NCBI RefSeq assembly: GCF_001542415.1
Contig: NZ_LNCU01000102.1
Span: forward strand, 1 to 58,127
DNA length: 58,127 nt
From: Bradyrhizobium macuxiense
GTDB lineage: Bacteria > Pseudomonadota > Alphaproteobacteria > Rhizobiales > Xanthobacteraceae
Reading direction: 5' to 3'
Shown: in pieces, positions 7,796-15,905 of the stretch
Layout: each line of letters begins with the position of its first letter
Position numbering within the stretch: position 1 is the first letter of the stretch
Made by a program: the position numbers and the translations under genes
Notes under the pieces: generated by a model
The model's input: only the letters and a program-made list of their open reading frames with translations
The model's database searches: none
Told to the model about the DNA's origin: nothing

Positions 7796-10233
7796 TGCGA
7801 TTTCTCCAGATTGCTGAGATTGGGGATCAGATCGGCCGCCCAGGCGGCGCCACGATGCTCGAGCCAGGCCGGTACGAAACCGTCAGGTCCATGCTCGGCG
7901 AGAAGCTGCGCGATGGCAGCCTGGTCGGTCTTGGAAGAGGCTGCGGTGAAGGCGAGAGCAAGTTCACCTAATCCAAGTTCGAACATTCGATTGCCGCGAC
8001 GGGACTGACAGTAGTAGTCGCGCTTTGGCGTTGCCCGGCTCAGAAGTTCGATCTGGCGATCGTTGAGTCCGAAGCGGCGGTAGATGGCCGTGATCTGCGG
8101 TTCGATCGCACGTTCGTTCGGCAACAACACGCGCGTTGGGCAGCTTTCGATGATCGCGGGCGCGATCGCGGAGCCATCGATGTCCGAAAGCGATTGAGTG
8201 GAGAAGATGACGGAGGCGTTCTTCTTCCGAAGCGTCTTCAGCCATTCGCGGAGCTGGCCGGCAAAATCCTCGTCGTCGAGCGCAAGCCACCCCTCATCGA
8301 CAATCAGGAGTGTCGGCCGGCCGTCGAGGCGGTCCCCAATACGATGGAAGAGGTAAGCCAGCACGGCAGGGGCCGCACTGGTTCCGATCAGCCCTTCGGT
8401 CTCGAACGCCTGGACCGAGGCTTTGCCAAGGCGTTCGAATTCGGCGTCAAGCAGGCGCCCGGATGGACCGCCCAGACAATAGGGTTGCAGGGCACGTTTC
8501 AGGGAGTTCGATTGCAGCAGGACCGACAGGCCCGTCAGGGTGCGTTCCTGCATCGGCGCCGAAGCAAGAGACGTCAGTGCCGACCACAGATGATCCTTGA
8601 CCTCAGGGGTGAGTTCGATTCTTTCCCGTGCCAGGATCGCGCCGATCCATTCCGTGGCCCATCCGCGCTCGGAAGGATCGTCGATCCAGGCCAACGGTTG
8701 CAACGCAACGGGCTGGTCGCCTCCGTCAGACAATGCGCCGCCGAGATCATGCCAGTCGCCATCCATGGCGAGCACGGCCGCCCGGATCGAGCCACCGAAG
8801 TCGAACGCAAAGACCTGAGAGTTTGGATAACGGCGGAACTGGAGCGCCATCAGAGCGAGCAGTACCGACTTGCCGGCACCCGTCGGCCCCACCACAAGGG
8901 TATGGCCGACGTCACCAACGTGGAGCGAGAACCGGAACGGGGTTGACCCCTCAGTCTTGCCGAACAGGAGGGGCGGACCCTTGAAATGCAGGTCCCTCGC
9001 CTCGCCCGCCCACACGGCCGACATTGGGATCATGTGGGCGAGGTTGAGCGTTGAAACAGGCGGTTGCCGCACATTGGCGTAGACGTGCCCGGGCAGGCTG
9101 CCGAGCCAAGCCTCAACGGCGTTTACCGTCTCGATCATGCAGGTGAAATCGCGGCCCTGAATGACCTTTTCGACCAGCCGCAGCTTTTCATCGGCAGCGT
9201 TGGGATCACGGTCCCACACGGTGATGGTCGCTGTGACAAAGGCTTGCCCGATCTGGTCCGACCCCAGCTCCTGCAACGCTGCGTCGGCGTCGATCGCCTT
9301 GTTATGGGCGTCGGTATCGAGCAGTGTCGACGCCTCGTTGGTCATGACCTCCTTGAGAATCGCGCCTATGGACTTCCTCTTCGCGAACCATTGGCGGCGG
9401 ATCTTGGTCAGCAGCTTGGTGGCATCGGTCTTGTCGAGCATGATCGCCCGGGTCGACCAACGATACGAGAACGCCAGGCGATTCAGGTCGTCCAGGATTC
9501 CCGGCATGGTCGCGCCCGGAAAGCCGACAATCGTCAGAACGCGCACATTGGCTAAACCCAGCATCGGCTCGAGCCCGCCAGTCAGCGGCTGGTCGGCCAA
9601 CAGCGCATCGATGTACATGGGAATTTCGGGTACTCGAACGCGATGGCGCTTGGTCGAGATCGTTGAGTGCAGGTAGGTCAGCGTGTCCTGATCATCGAGC
9701 CAGGCGCATTCGGGCATGAACCCTTCGACGAGTTGCAGCACACGGTTGGTTTGATCGATAAACCCGCGAAGGATCTCGCGCGCGTCAGTTCCAACGGTGC
9801 GGTTGCGGCCCTCATAAAGCAGTCGCTCTGCCCGGGCAGCCCCCTCCTCCGGCGGCAGATAGAGAAAGGTCAGGAAATAGCTGGACTCATAGTGCGCGCC
9901 TGCTTCCTCGAACTGCGCCTTGCGTTCGGCGTCAACCAGCGCCGACGCGACATCCGGAAAAGTGTTCGGCGGGTAGCTACCGGCAAAATGGCGCTGTGCT
10001 TCAACGAATAGGGCCCAACCGGATCCGAGGCGACGCAAGGCGTTGTTCAAACGGCCTGCGACGCCGACAAGCTCAGCCGGCACAGCGCTATCGAGATCGG
10101 GTCCCCGGAACTTTGCCGTCCGTTGGAACGAACCGTCCTTGTTCAGGATGATTCCTTTGTCGACGAGCGCTGCCCAAGGCAGGAAATCGGCGAGACGCGC
10201 GCTGGAATGGCGGTATTCGGCGAGATTCATCAT
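7792..10233 (-). CDS. trbE: Conjugal transfer ATPase TrbE (VirB4-type)
   Basis: Large cytoplasmic ATPase that energises pilus assembly and substrate transfer; 813 residues. The N-terminal CagE/VirB4 domain begins MMNLAEYRHSS, and the C-terminal half has Walker A GPTGAGKSVLLAL and Walker B TLLIVDEGWLALDD. The start is taken at the double ATG (10233/10230). An in-frame ATG at 10251, overlapping the trbD stop, would add six residues. The open frame extends further upstream, but that part lies inside trbD. Confidence 0.95.
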   Translation of the reverse strand: MMNLAEYRHSSARLADFLPWAALVDKGIILNKDGSFQRTAKFRGPDLDSAVPAELVGVAGRLNNALRRLGSGWALFVEAQRHFAGSYPPNTFPDVASALVDAERKAQFEEAGAHYESSYFLTFLYLPPEEGAARAERLLYEGRNRTVGTDAREILRGFIDQTNRVLQLVEGFMPECAWLDDQDTLTYLHSTISTKRHRVRVPEIPMYIDALLADQPLTGGLEPMLGLANVRVLTIVGFPGATMPGILDDLNRLAFSYRWSTRAIMLDKTDATKLLTKIRRQWFAKRKSIGAILKEVMTNEASTLLDTDAHNKAIDADAALQELGSDQIGQAFVTATITVWDRDPNAADEKLRLVEKVIQGRDFTCMIETVNAVEAWLGSLPGHVYANVRQPPVSTLNLAHMIPMSAVWAGEARDLHFKGPPLLFGKTEGSTPFRFSLHVGDVGHTLVVGPTGAGKSVLLALMALQFRRYPNSQVFAFDFGGSIRAAVLAMDGDWHDLGGALSDGGDQPVALQPLAWIDDPSERGWATEWIGAILARERIELTPEVKDHLWSALTSLASAPMQERTLTGLSVLLQSNSLKRALQPYCLGGPSGRLLDAEFERLGKASVQAFETEGLIGTSAAPAVLAYLFHRIGDRLDGRPTLLIVDEGWLALDDEDFAGQLREWLKTLRKKNASVIFSTQSLSDIDGSAIAPAIIESCPTRVLLPNERAIEPQITAIYRRFGLNDRQIELLSRATPKRDYYCQSRRGNRMFELGLGELALAFTAASSKTDQAAIAQLLAEHGPDGFVPAWLEHRGAAWAADLIPNLSNLEKSQ

Positions 10234-10243
10234 AACCGAGTGC

Positions 10244-10507
10244 TCACGCATTGAGATGGCCGGGAATGCGCAGATGTCGGCGCACCACATCAACAAAGGC
10301 GGGATCGCGCCTGGCGGCCCAGACGGCGGCCATATGGCCGATGAACCAGAGGACGAGACCCGCAATCCACAGTCGCAATCCAAGTCCAAGGGCCGCCGCA
10401 AGTGTGCCATTGACGATCGCGACCGAGCGCGGCGCGCCGCCCATCAGGATCGGCTCGGTAAGCGCGCGGTGAACGGGCGCGACAAAACCTGCGACCGATT
10501 CATCCAT
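10244..10507 (-). CDS. trbD: Conjugal transfer protein TrbD (VirB3-type)
   Basis: Small inner-membrane protein of 87 residues with two adjacent hydrophobic segments (about 32-65) separated by little more than a turn, as in VirB3/TrbD. It starts at an ATG overlapping the trbC stop by one base and is followed by trbE. Its role in the RP4-type system is in pilus assembly with TrbE. Confidence 0.92.
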   Translation of the reverse strand: MDESVAGFVAPVHRALTEPILMGGAPRSVAIVNGTLAAALGLGLRLWIAGLVLWFIGHMAAVWAARRDPAFVDVVRRHLRIPGHLNA

Positions 10508-10833
10508 CAGATCACCACACCGCCGCCGAAAGAGAAGAACGACAGGAAGAAGCTCGAGGCTGCAAACGCGATCGACAGCCCGAACACGATCTGGATCAGT
10601 CTGCGGAAACCACCGGACGAATCGCCAAACGCAAGGGTGAGCCCGGTCACAACAATGATGATGACGGCGATGATCTTGGCGACGGGACCTTCAACCGACT
10701 GCAGAATCTGATTGAGCGGCTGCTCCCAGGGCATGTTCGAGCCAGCCGCCCATGCCGGCGCCGTCATCAAGAGAACTGAACTGGAAGCAGTCAGGGTTGT
10801 AGTTTTCCAAAGAACGCGAATTTGCTGACGCAT
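10507..10833 (-). CDS. trbC: Conjugative pilin TrbC (VirB2-type)
   Basis: 108 residues: an N-terminal signal sequence (to about residue 30, APAWAAG) and two strongly hydrophobic helices (about 53-70 and 80-105). This is the layout of the major pilin, which in RP4 is processed and cyclised by TraF; traF is present at 18820-19332. The start is taken at the ATG at 10833, one base after the trbB stop. The longer open frame upstream reads through trbB and is not used. Confidence 0.93.
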   Translation of the reverse strand: MRQQIRVLWKTTTLTASSSVLLMTAPAWAAGSNMPWEQPLNQILQSVEGPVAKIIAVIIIVVTGLTLAFGDSSGGFRRLIQIVFGLSIAFAASSFFLSFFSFGGGVVI

Positions 10834-10834
10834 G

Positions 10835-11809
10835 TCAGTCTCCTGCTGATGAGAGGCTGTAGTCGCCCGCGGCCTCCAGCCCTGAAACGGCAGCCAGCTC
10901 GGCGAGGCGACGATCGGTACCGCGGCCTGCAAGGACGGCGACCATGTTGATGGTTTCGGCGATGAGGGCACGCGGAACCGTGATGACGGCTTCCTGAATG
11001 AGTTGCTCGAGCCGCCGCAGCGCGCCGAGCGCCGTGCCCGCATGAATAGTGCCGATGCCGCCGGGATGGCCTGTGCCCCAGGCCTTGAGCAGATCGAGTG
11101 CTTCGGCACCGCGGACCTCGCCAATCGGGATCCGATCAGGACGCAGTCGCAGCGAGGACCGAACAAGGTCGGATAGCGTCGCCACACCGTCCTTGGTTCG
11201 TAGCGCGACAAGATTGCGCGCTTTGCACTGCAGTTCGCGGGTATCTTCGATGAGCACCACCCGGTCGGCAGTCTTCGCCACCTCGGCCAAGAGCGCATTC
11301 GTCAATGTTGTCTTGCCGGTCGACGTCCCACCGGCGACAAGGATGTTCTTGCGTGAGGCGACTGCATTCTTCAGTATCTTCGCCTGCTCCGCGGTCATGA
11401 TGCCCGTGGCGACGTAGTCGTCGAGCGTAAACACGGCGACCGCGGGTTTGCGGATCGCGAAAGCAGGAGCAGCAACGACTGGAGGCAACAGACCTTCGAA
11501 GCGCTCGCCGGTCCCAGGCAGTTCGGCCGAGACGCGTGGTGCGCCGGAATGCACCTCCGCGCCGACGTGGTGCGCCACCAAGCGAACGATGCGCTCGCCA
11601 TCCGCCGCGGACAATGTTTCGCCGGTGTCGGTCAGGCCACCCGACAGCCTGTCAATCCAGAGTCCCCCATCAGGATTGAGCATCACCTCGATGATGGATT
11701 CATCTTCAAGGTAGCCCGCGATCGCCGTGCCAAGCGCGCTCCGCAGCATTCGTGCGCCGCGCGAATTCGCCTCCGATTGAAAGGAATGGATTGCCACTGC
11801 TGTCCCCAC
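10835..11809 (-). CDS. trbB: Conjugal transfer ATPase TrbB (VirB11-type)
   Basis: Hexameric traffic ATPase of 324 residues. An N-terminal domain containing EVMLNPDGGLWIDRL is followed by Walker A GGTSTGKTT at about 160-168 and the Asp box/Walker B region (VVLIEDTRELQC). The start is a GTG at 11809; an in-frame ATG 20 codons inside (MLRSALG) is an alternative. First gene of the trb operon proper. A 25-nt element shared with the MFS gene lies 85 nt upstream (11894-11918). Confidence 0.94.
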   Translation of the reverse strand: MGTAVAIHSFQSEANSRGARMLRSALGTAIAGYLEDESIIEVMLNPDGGLWIDRLSGGLTDTGETLSAADGERIVRLVAHHVGAEVHSGAPRVSAELPGTGERFEGLLPPVVAAPAFAIRKPAVAVFTLDDYVATGIMTAEQAKILKNAVASRKNILVAGGTSTGKTTLTNALLAEVAKTADRVVLIEDTRELQCKARNLVALRTKDGVATLSDLVRSSLRLRPDRIPIGEVRGAEALDLLKAWGTGHPGGIGTIHAGTALGALRRLEQLIQEAVITVPRALIAETINMVAVLAGRGTDRRLAELAAVSGLEAAGDYSLSSAGD

Positions 11810-11893
11810 CGAATGAGGACGTCCAAAGCGCGTCCTCTGATGGGGATGATTAGAAAAGCCATCGGTCGACTAGCGCAATAAGCGCTTTTGGTG

Positions 11894-11925
11894 ATCGTAG
11901 ATCGTCGTAGAAAAAGAAAGACGAC
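11894..11925 (-). promoter_or_regulatory. Upstream element of trbB, copy 1 of a repeated motif
   Basis: The 25 bases 11894-11918 match 13391-13415 at 21 positions. The core (plus strand CGTAGAAAAAGAA) sits between short inverted arms GTCGT (11904-11908) and ACGAC (11921-11925). It lies 85 nt upstream of the trbB start, almost the same distance as the other copy from the MFS start. This suggests an operator or activator site; no binding protein is known to me. Confidence 0.5.
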
Positions 11926-11979
11926 GAACCACCATTTGGCGCCTACACGGCCTTATCGGTGCATTGCAGGTCGCGCTCT

Positions 11980-13314
11980 TTACCACTCGACATCATCATC
12001 GCAAGACATCAGTACGACGGCTTGCTCACAGAAGATGCCTGGTTCGACTGCTTCGGAAGCACTGACCGGCATGGTGGAAGGAATTGAACCCATCCGCGAT
12101 GTGAACGATTGGAGCCAAGGCAGTGCGAACCAGATCAACGCCGCGATCTGAAGGGCCACGTTGAGACCAAACGCGACTTGATAGGCTACAAGGGATCTGT
12201 GACCATCCTCTGTGGGCCACTGCTCAAGAATCGCACCCGTCGCGTACTGGGCCAGAAAAGCCCAACCGAAATGCAGAACGTTCAAGGCCCCATTTGCGCG
12301 ACCGGCAAGTTCCGGCGGATAGCGATCTGCTATCACCGCGAAGCTGACCACGGTTGCCGTTCCGACAATTGCGACAACGGACCAGGGCAAGATGGACGGC
12401 AAAGGCACGCGAAGGATCAAGGCTAACTCGGCTGCAATAAACAGCAGCGCGACCACCGCTAATATCGCCTCCACCCTGACACCTCTTCGTTTAATGTAAT
12501 GAACCGTCATACCGAACAACCAGGCGCCGCTGCTAAGTACAATCGACATCATGAACAGCTGTCCGACGAAACTCGCACGATCAAAGCCCTCGATATCCAT
12601 CAACCATGGCGATGCCCACAATCCCTGCAGCGACCAGGCCGAACCAACACAAGTCGCGGACAACGGGGCCATTCGCCAGAAGTGCCTATCGCCGAAAACG
12701 GAGCTAAGGGTGGCGGGCATTGTCGATTTTGATAAGACAATGCCTCGTTCGGGCACCAGGAAATAGATAAACATGGCCGTAGCAGCAGTCGCAGCCGCCA
12801 AGATTTCAAAGAGCTGCCGCCAACCCATCCAGGCGAGTAGGTGCTCGGCGGGAGCTGTGGCGGTCACCGCCCCTAGTGACCCCAGCATGACCATGTAGCC
12901 GTTCAGCAAGGCTACTCGCTCCCTGGGAAACCAGAGAATGATGGACTTCAATCCAGCCGTCAGCGCAGCCGCCATGCCAAACCCGATCATTGCGCGCGCG
13001 ATCAAGAGTGACAGGAAGCCGGTCGAGACCGCGAACAGTCCGGCGCCCGCGGCGGCGATCAAAAACAGGGCACTCTGGACGCGACGTGGGCCAAATCGGT
13101 CCAACAATATGCCGATGGGAATCTGAGCCGCCGAGAAAACAAGAAAATAGACTGACGTAAGCAATCCGAGATCAGCGGTCCCAAGCCCGGCATCCGAACT
13201 AAGATGATCGGCGATCAAAGCGTTGATGGTGCGAAACAGATACGAAAGATAGTATCCAGCGGCAAAAGGGAGAAAAACGCGCGCGATTCGACGCCACACT
13301 ATTGAGATTTGCAT
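11980..13314 (-). CDS. MFS transporter inserted between traG-copG and trbB
   Basis: Major facilitator superfamily permease of 444 residues with about 12 hydrophobic helices. The motif between helices 2 and 3 is visible (GILLDRFGPRRVQS) and the N-terminus is short. The substrate cannot be told from sequence; general resemblance is to anion/sugar-acid and drug efflux branches. This place in the trb cluster normally has no transporter, so I infer a cargo insertion. It starts at ATG 13314 and has its own upstream region with a copy of the element also found before trbB. Confidence 0.88.
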   Translation of the reverse strand: MQISIVWRRIARVFLPFAAGYYLSYLFRTINALIADHLSSDAGLGTADLGLLTSVYFLVFSAAQIPIGILLDRFGPRRVQSALFLIAAAGAGLFAVSTGFLSLLIARAMIGFGMAAALTAGLKSIILWFPRERVALLNGYMVMLGSLGAVTATAPAEHLLAWMGWRQLFEILAAATAATAMFIYFLVPERGIVLSKSTMPATLSSVFGDRHFWRMAPLSATCVGSAWSLQGLWASPWLMDIEGFDRASFVGQLFMMSIVLSSGAWLFGMTVHYIKRRGVRVEAILAVVALLFIAAELALILRVPLPSILPWSVVAIVGTATVVSFAVIADRYPPELAGRANGALNVLHFGWAFLAQYATGAILEQWPTEDGHRSLVAYQVAFGLNVALQIAALIWFALPWLQSFTSRMGSIPSTMPVSASEAVEPGIFCEQAVVLMSCDDDVEW

Positions 13315-13390
13315 GCTGGCCCCTTGTGCTCTCAGCTCGTGCGAGCCGATAGCGCGTCCAGTTCTTTGTCAGTTCGGCAAAATCTCTGCA

Positions 13391-13423
13391 GTCGTAGGCC
13401 GGCGTAGAAAAAGAAGGGCCGGC
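13391..13423 (-). promoter_or_regulatory. Upstream element of the MFS gene, copy 2 of a repeated motif
   Basis: Second copy of the 25-nt motif (13391-13415), 77 nt before the MFS start. The same GTAGAAAAAGAAG core is bracketed here by GCCGGC (13398-13403) and GCCGGC (13418-13423), which is self-complementary. The arms differ in sequence from copy 1 but both copies can fold. Confidence 0.5.
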
Positions 13424-13448
13424 GCGATCGCGCATCTAGAACGCTCAG

Positions 13449-13874
13449 TCAGGATTCGTCGGCCGGTTCCTGGTGGCGGATATCTTCTGGAATTTCGCGC
13501 AGGAAGCTTTGCCCTTTTTGCAGACGGCGACCGAGCGCCTCGACAAATCCATCAAAGCGCTCCCTCCCCTTTGCTTGCGCGGCCGCCTGTGAATCGTGCG
13601 GCAAGGGTGGTGTGACCGTCAGCCAGAAGCGGATGAAGAGGGCCAAAGTCTCGGCCGTCAAACCAACGTCACGCTCCAACCTTTGCATCTGACGCGACAG
13701 CCGATCGAGGCGCCGGGCGAACGCTGCCTCCCGCCGGTCCGCGCCGTCCGGCGATAGAAACGAAGCGACGGCCGCTTCCACGATCGCAGATCGGGAAAGC
13801 TTCTTGCGATCCGCGAGTTCCGAGATCTGTTTCAGCAGCTCTGGCGGGAAGTAGACGTTCATCCGGTCGCGCAT
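13449..13874 (-). CDS. CopG/ribbon-helix-helix protein of the traG operon
   Basis: 141 residues. The N-terminal ribbon-helix-helix (about 4-45: RMNVYFPPELLKQISELAD and a helix SRSAIVEAAVASFL) predicts a dimeric DNA-binding protein. A helical, probably coiled C-terminal part follows (about 50-110). It starts 6 nt after the traG stop. In this family of elements such a gene usually lies between traG and trbB. It could autoregulate the operon or act as an accessory relaxosome protein. Confidence 0.88.
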   Translation of the reverse strand: MRDRMNVYFPPELLKQISELADRKKLSRSAIVEAAVASFLSPDGADRREAAFARRLDRLSRQMQRLERDVGLTAETLALFIRFWLTVTPPLPHDSQAAAQAKGRERFDGFVEALGRRLQKGQSFLREIPEDIRHQEPADES

Positions 13875-13880
13875 ATTGCC

Positions 13881-15869
13881 TCAGAGCTCCATGCCGTCAT
13901 TCGGGTCCATGGCGACCTGACGGGCAACACCGCGCATTTGTTGGCGTATGAGCCGGGACTGACGGACCGCATCATCGTCATCGTCGAGAACGGCGGCAAA
14001 TTCTTCTGCCGGTGTCGGCTCGGTCTCCTCCTTGACGATCGCGACGTGGTCGGGGAGTTCGGGCTCACGACGCAGGCCGCTGTTCGCCGTGTCTTGCTCG
14101 ACCTCCGCGCCTTTGTCGGTTGGACCTGCCGCCGCCTTCAGCGTTCCGAGCGCTGACCATCCGTCGGTAGGCGGTGATCGACCGGATGCCGCTGGATCAG
14201 GCGGTGGCAGAACCCGTTCGGTGAACCGCGGGTCATCGTAGTAGCGAACCTTCTTTGCCCGGATCGGCGGTGCGCCCGCCACCATGACGATCTCGTCCAT
14301 CGGTGGAAGCTGCATGACCTCGCCAGGGGTCAAAAGCGGCCTCGCCGTCTCCTGGCGCGAGACCATCAGGTGCCCCAGCCATGGGTTCAACCTATGACCG
14401 GCATAGTTCTTCATCGCCCGCATCTCGGTCGCCGTACCGAGCGCGTCGGACACACGCTTCGCTGTCCGCTCGTCATTGGTCGCGAAGCTGACTCGGACAT
14501 GGCAGTTGTCGAGGATGGCGTTGTTGGGCCCGTAGGCCTTCTCGATCTGATTCAGGGATTGCGCGATCAAGAAACTCTTGATGCCGTACCCCGCCATGAA
14601 GGCGAGCGCGGACTCGAAGAAATCCAGCCGGCCCAGCGCCGGGAACTCGTCTAGCATCATCAGGACTCGATGCCGGCGGTCGCGGGCGTGCAGATCCTCG
14701 GTCAGACGACGGCCAATCTGGTTCAGCACGAGGCGGATCAGTGGTTTGGTCCGAGAGATGTCCGAGGGCGGCACCACCAGGTAAAGACTCGTAGGACGAC
14801 CGTCTGCGATCAGATCGGCGATGCGCCAGTCGCAACGGCGGGTTACCTGGGCCACGACGGGATCGCGGTAGAGCCCGAGGAACGACATCGCGGTAGACAG
14901 GACGCCGGAGCGTTCATTCTCGGATTTGTTGAGGAGTTCGCGCGCGGTCGACGCGACAACGGGATGAGCGCCCTGCTCGCCGAGGTGCGGCGTGGTCATC
15001 ATCGCCTTTAGCGTCGCCTCGATCGGCCGCTTCGGGTCGGACAGGAAAGCGGCGACGCCGGCCAAGGTCTTGTCCGCTTCGGCATAGAGGACATGGAGGA
15101 TGGCACCCACCAGGAGTGAATGACTGGTCTTCTCCCAATGGTTCCGCTTCTCGAGGGAGCCTTCGGGGTCGACCAGGACATCGGCGACGTTCTGGACATC
15201 GCGGACCTCCCATTCCCCGCGCCGGACTTCGAGGAGCGGATTGTAGGCTGAGGACTTCGGGTTAGTCGGGTCGAACAACAGAACACGGCCATGACGGGAG
15301 CGGAAGCCGGCGGTCAGTTGCCAGTTCTCACCCTTGATGTCGTGAACGATGGTGGAGCCCGGCCAAGCCAGCAGCGACGGAACGACGAGACCGACACCCT
15401 TACCGGATCGGGTGGGTGCAAAACACAACACGTGTTCCGGCCCGTCATGGCGGAGGTAGTCGCAATCGAGCTTGCCCAGCACCACACCATCCGGACCGAG
15501 AAGCCCGGCCGCTCGAACCTCTTCCGTATCCGCCCAGCGGGCCGAGCCATAGGTCTCAACATTCTTGGCCTCACGCGCCCGCCACACTGACGTGCCGACC
15601 GCCACCGCGATCGAAACGAAGGTTCCCGACGCCACGATGAAGGCGCCCTCGACAAAGACCTGTGGCGCATAGGCATCGTAGACGAACCACCACCAGAAAA
15701 AGACGGGCGGGTAATAGACCTTGAAGCCTAGGAGTTCGAACCAGGGTCGCCCGAGCTCGGGCTGGTAGGCGAGCCGCCAGGCTGTCCACTCGGTTGCTCC
15801 CCAGATGGCGAGCAAAACGATGAGACCGACGACGATCACCTGTCCCCAGAGGATTTTGGTTCCGGACAT
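13881..15869 (-). CDS. traG: Type IV coupling protein TraG (VirD4-type)
   Basis: Coupling ATPase of 662 residues that brings the relaxosome to the Trb channel. N-terminal transmembrane segments are at about 7-25 and 70-95, Walker A APTRSGKGVG at about 151-160, and Walker B HRVLMMLDEFPALGRLDF in the second half. The polar C-terminal tail (about 560-662) is acidic and variable. It starts at an ATG 36 nt downstream of rlxS with a purine-rich AGCGGAAAGG before it. Length is normal. Confidence 0.95.
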   Translation of the reverse strand: MSGTKILWGQVIVVGLIVLLAIWGATEWTAWRLAYQPELGRPWFELLGFKVYYPPVFFWWWFVYDAYAPQVFVEGAFIVASGTFVSIAVAVGTSVWRAREAKNVETYGSARWADTEEVRAAGLLGPDGVVLGKLDCDYLRHDGPEHVLCFAPTRSGKGVGLVVPSLLAWPGSTIVHDIKGENWQLTAGFRSRHGRVLLFDPTNPKSSAYNPLLEVRRGEWEVRDVQNVADVLVDPEGSLEKRNHWEKTSHSLLVGAILHVLYAEADKTLAGVAAFLSDPKRPIEATLKAMMTTPHLGEQGAHPVVASTARELLNKSENERSGVLSTAMSFLGLYRDPVVAQVTRRCDWRIADLIADGRPTSLYLVVPPSDISRTKPLIRLVLNQIGRRLTEDLHARDRRHRVLMMLDEFPALGRLDFFESALAFMAGYGIKSFLIAQSLNQIEKAYGPNNAILDNCHVRVSFATNDERTAKRVSDALGTATEMRAMKNYAGHRLNPWLGHLMVSRQETARPLLTPGEVMQLPPMDEIVMVAGAPPIRAKKVRYYDDPRFTERVLPPPDPAASGRSPPTDGWSALGTLKAAAGPTDKGAEVEQDTANSGLRREPELPDHVAIVKEETEPTPAEEFAAVLDDDDDAVRQSRLIRQQMRGVARQVAMDPNDGMEL

Positions 15870-15905
15870 CCCGAACGCCTTTCCGCTACTGAACTGGAGA
15901 GATTG

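Noticed and set aside
8194..8946. Plus-strand frame of 250 codons
   Set aside because: Antisense to the Walker-motif region of trbE.
13380..13430. GCCGGC hairpin before the MFS gene as a rho-independent terminator for copG
   Set aside because: The T-rich stretch lies in the loop, not after the stem, and the same core recurs before trbB, so a regulatory element fits better.
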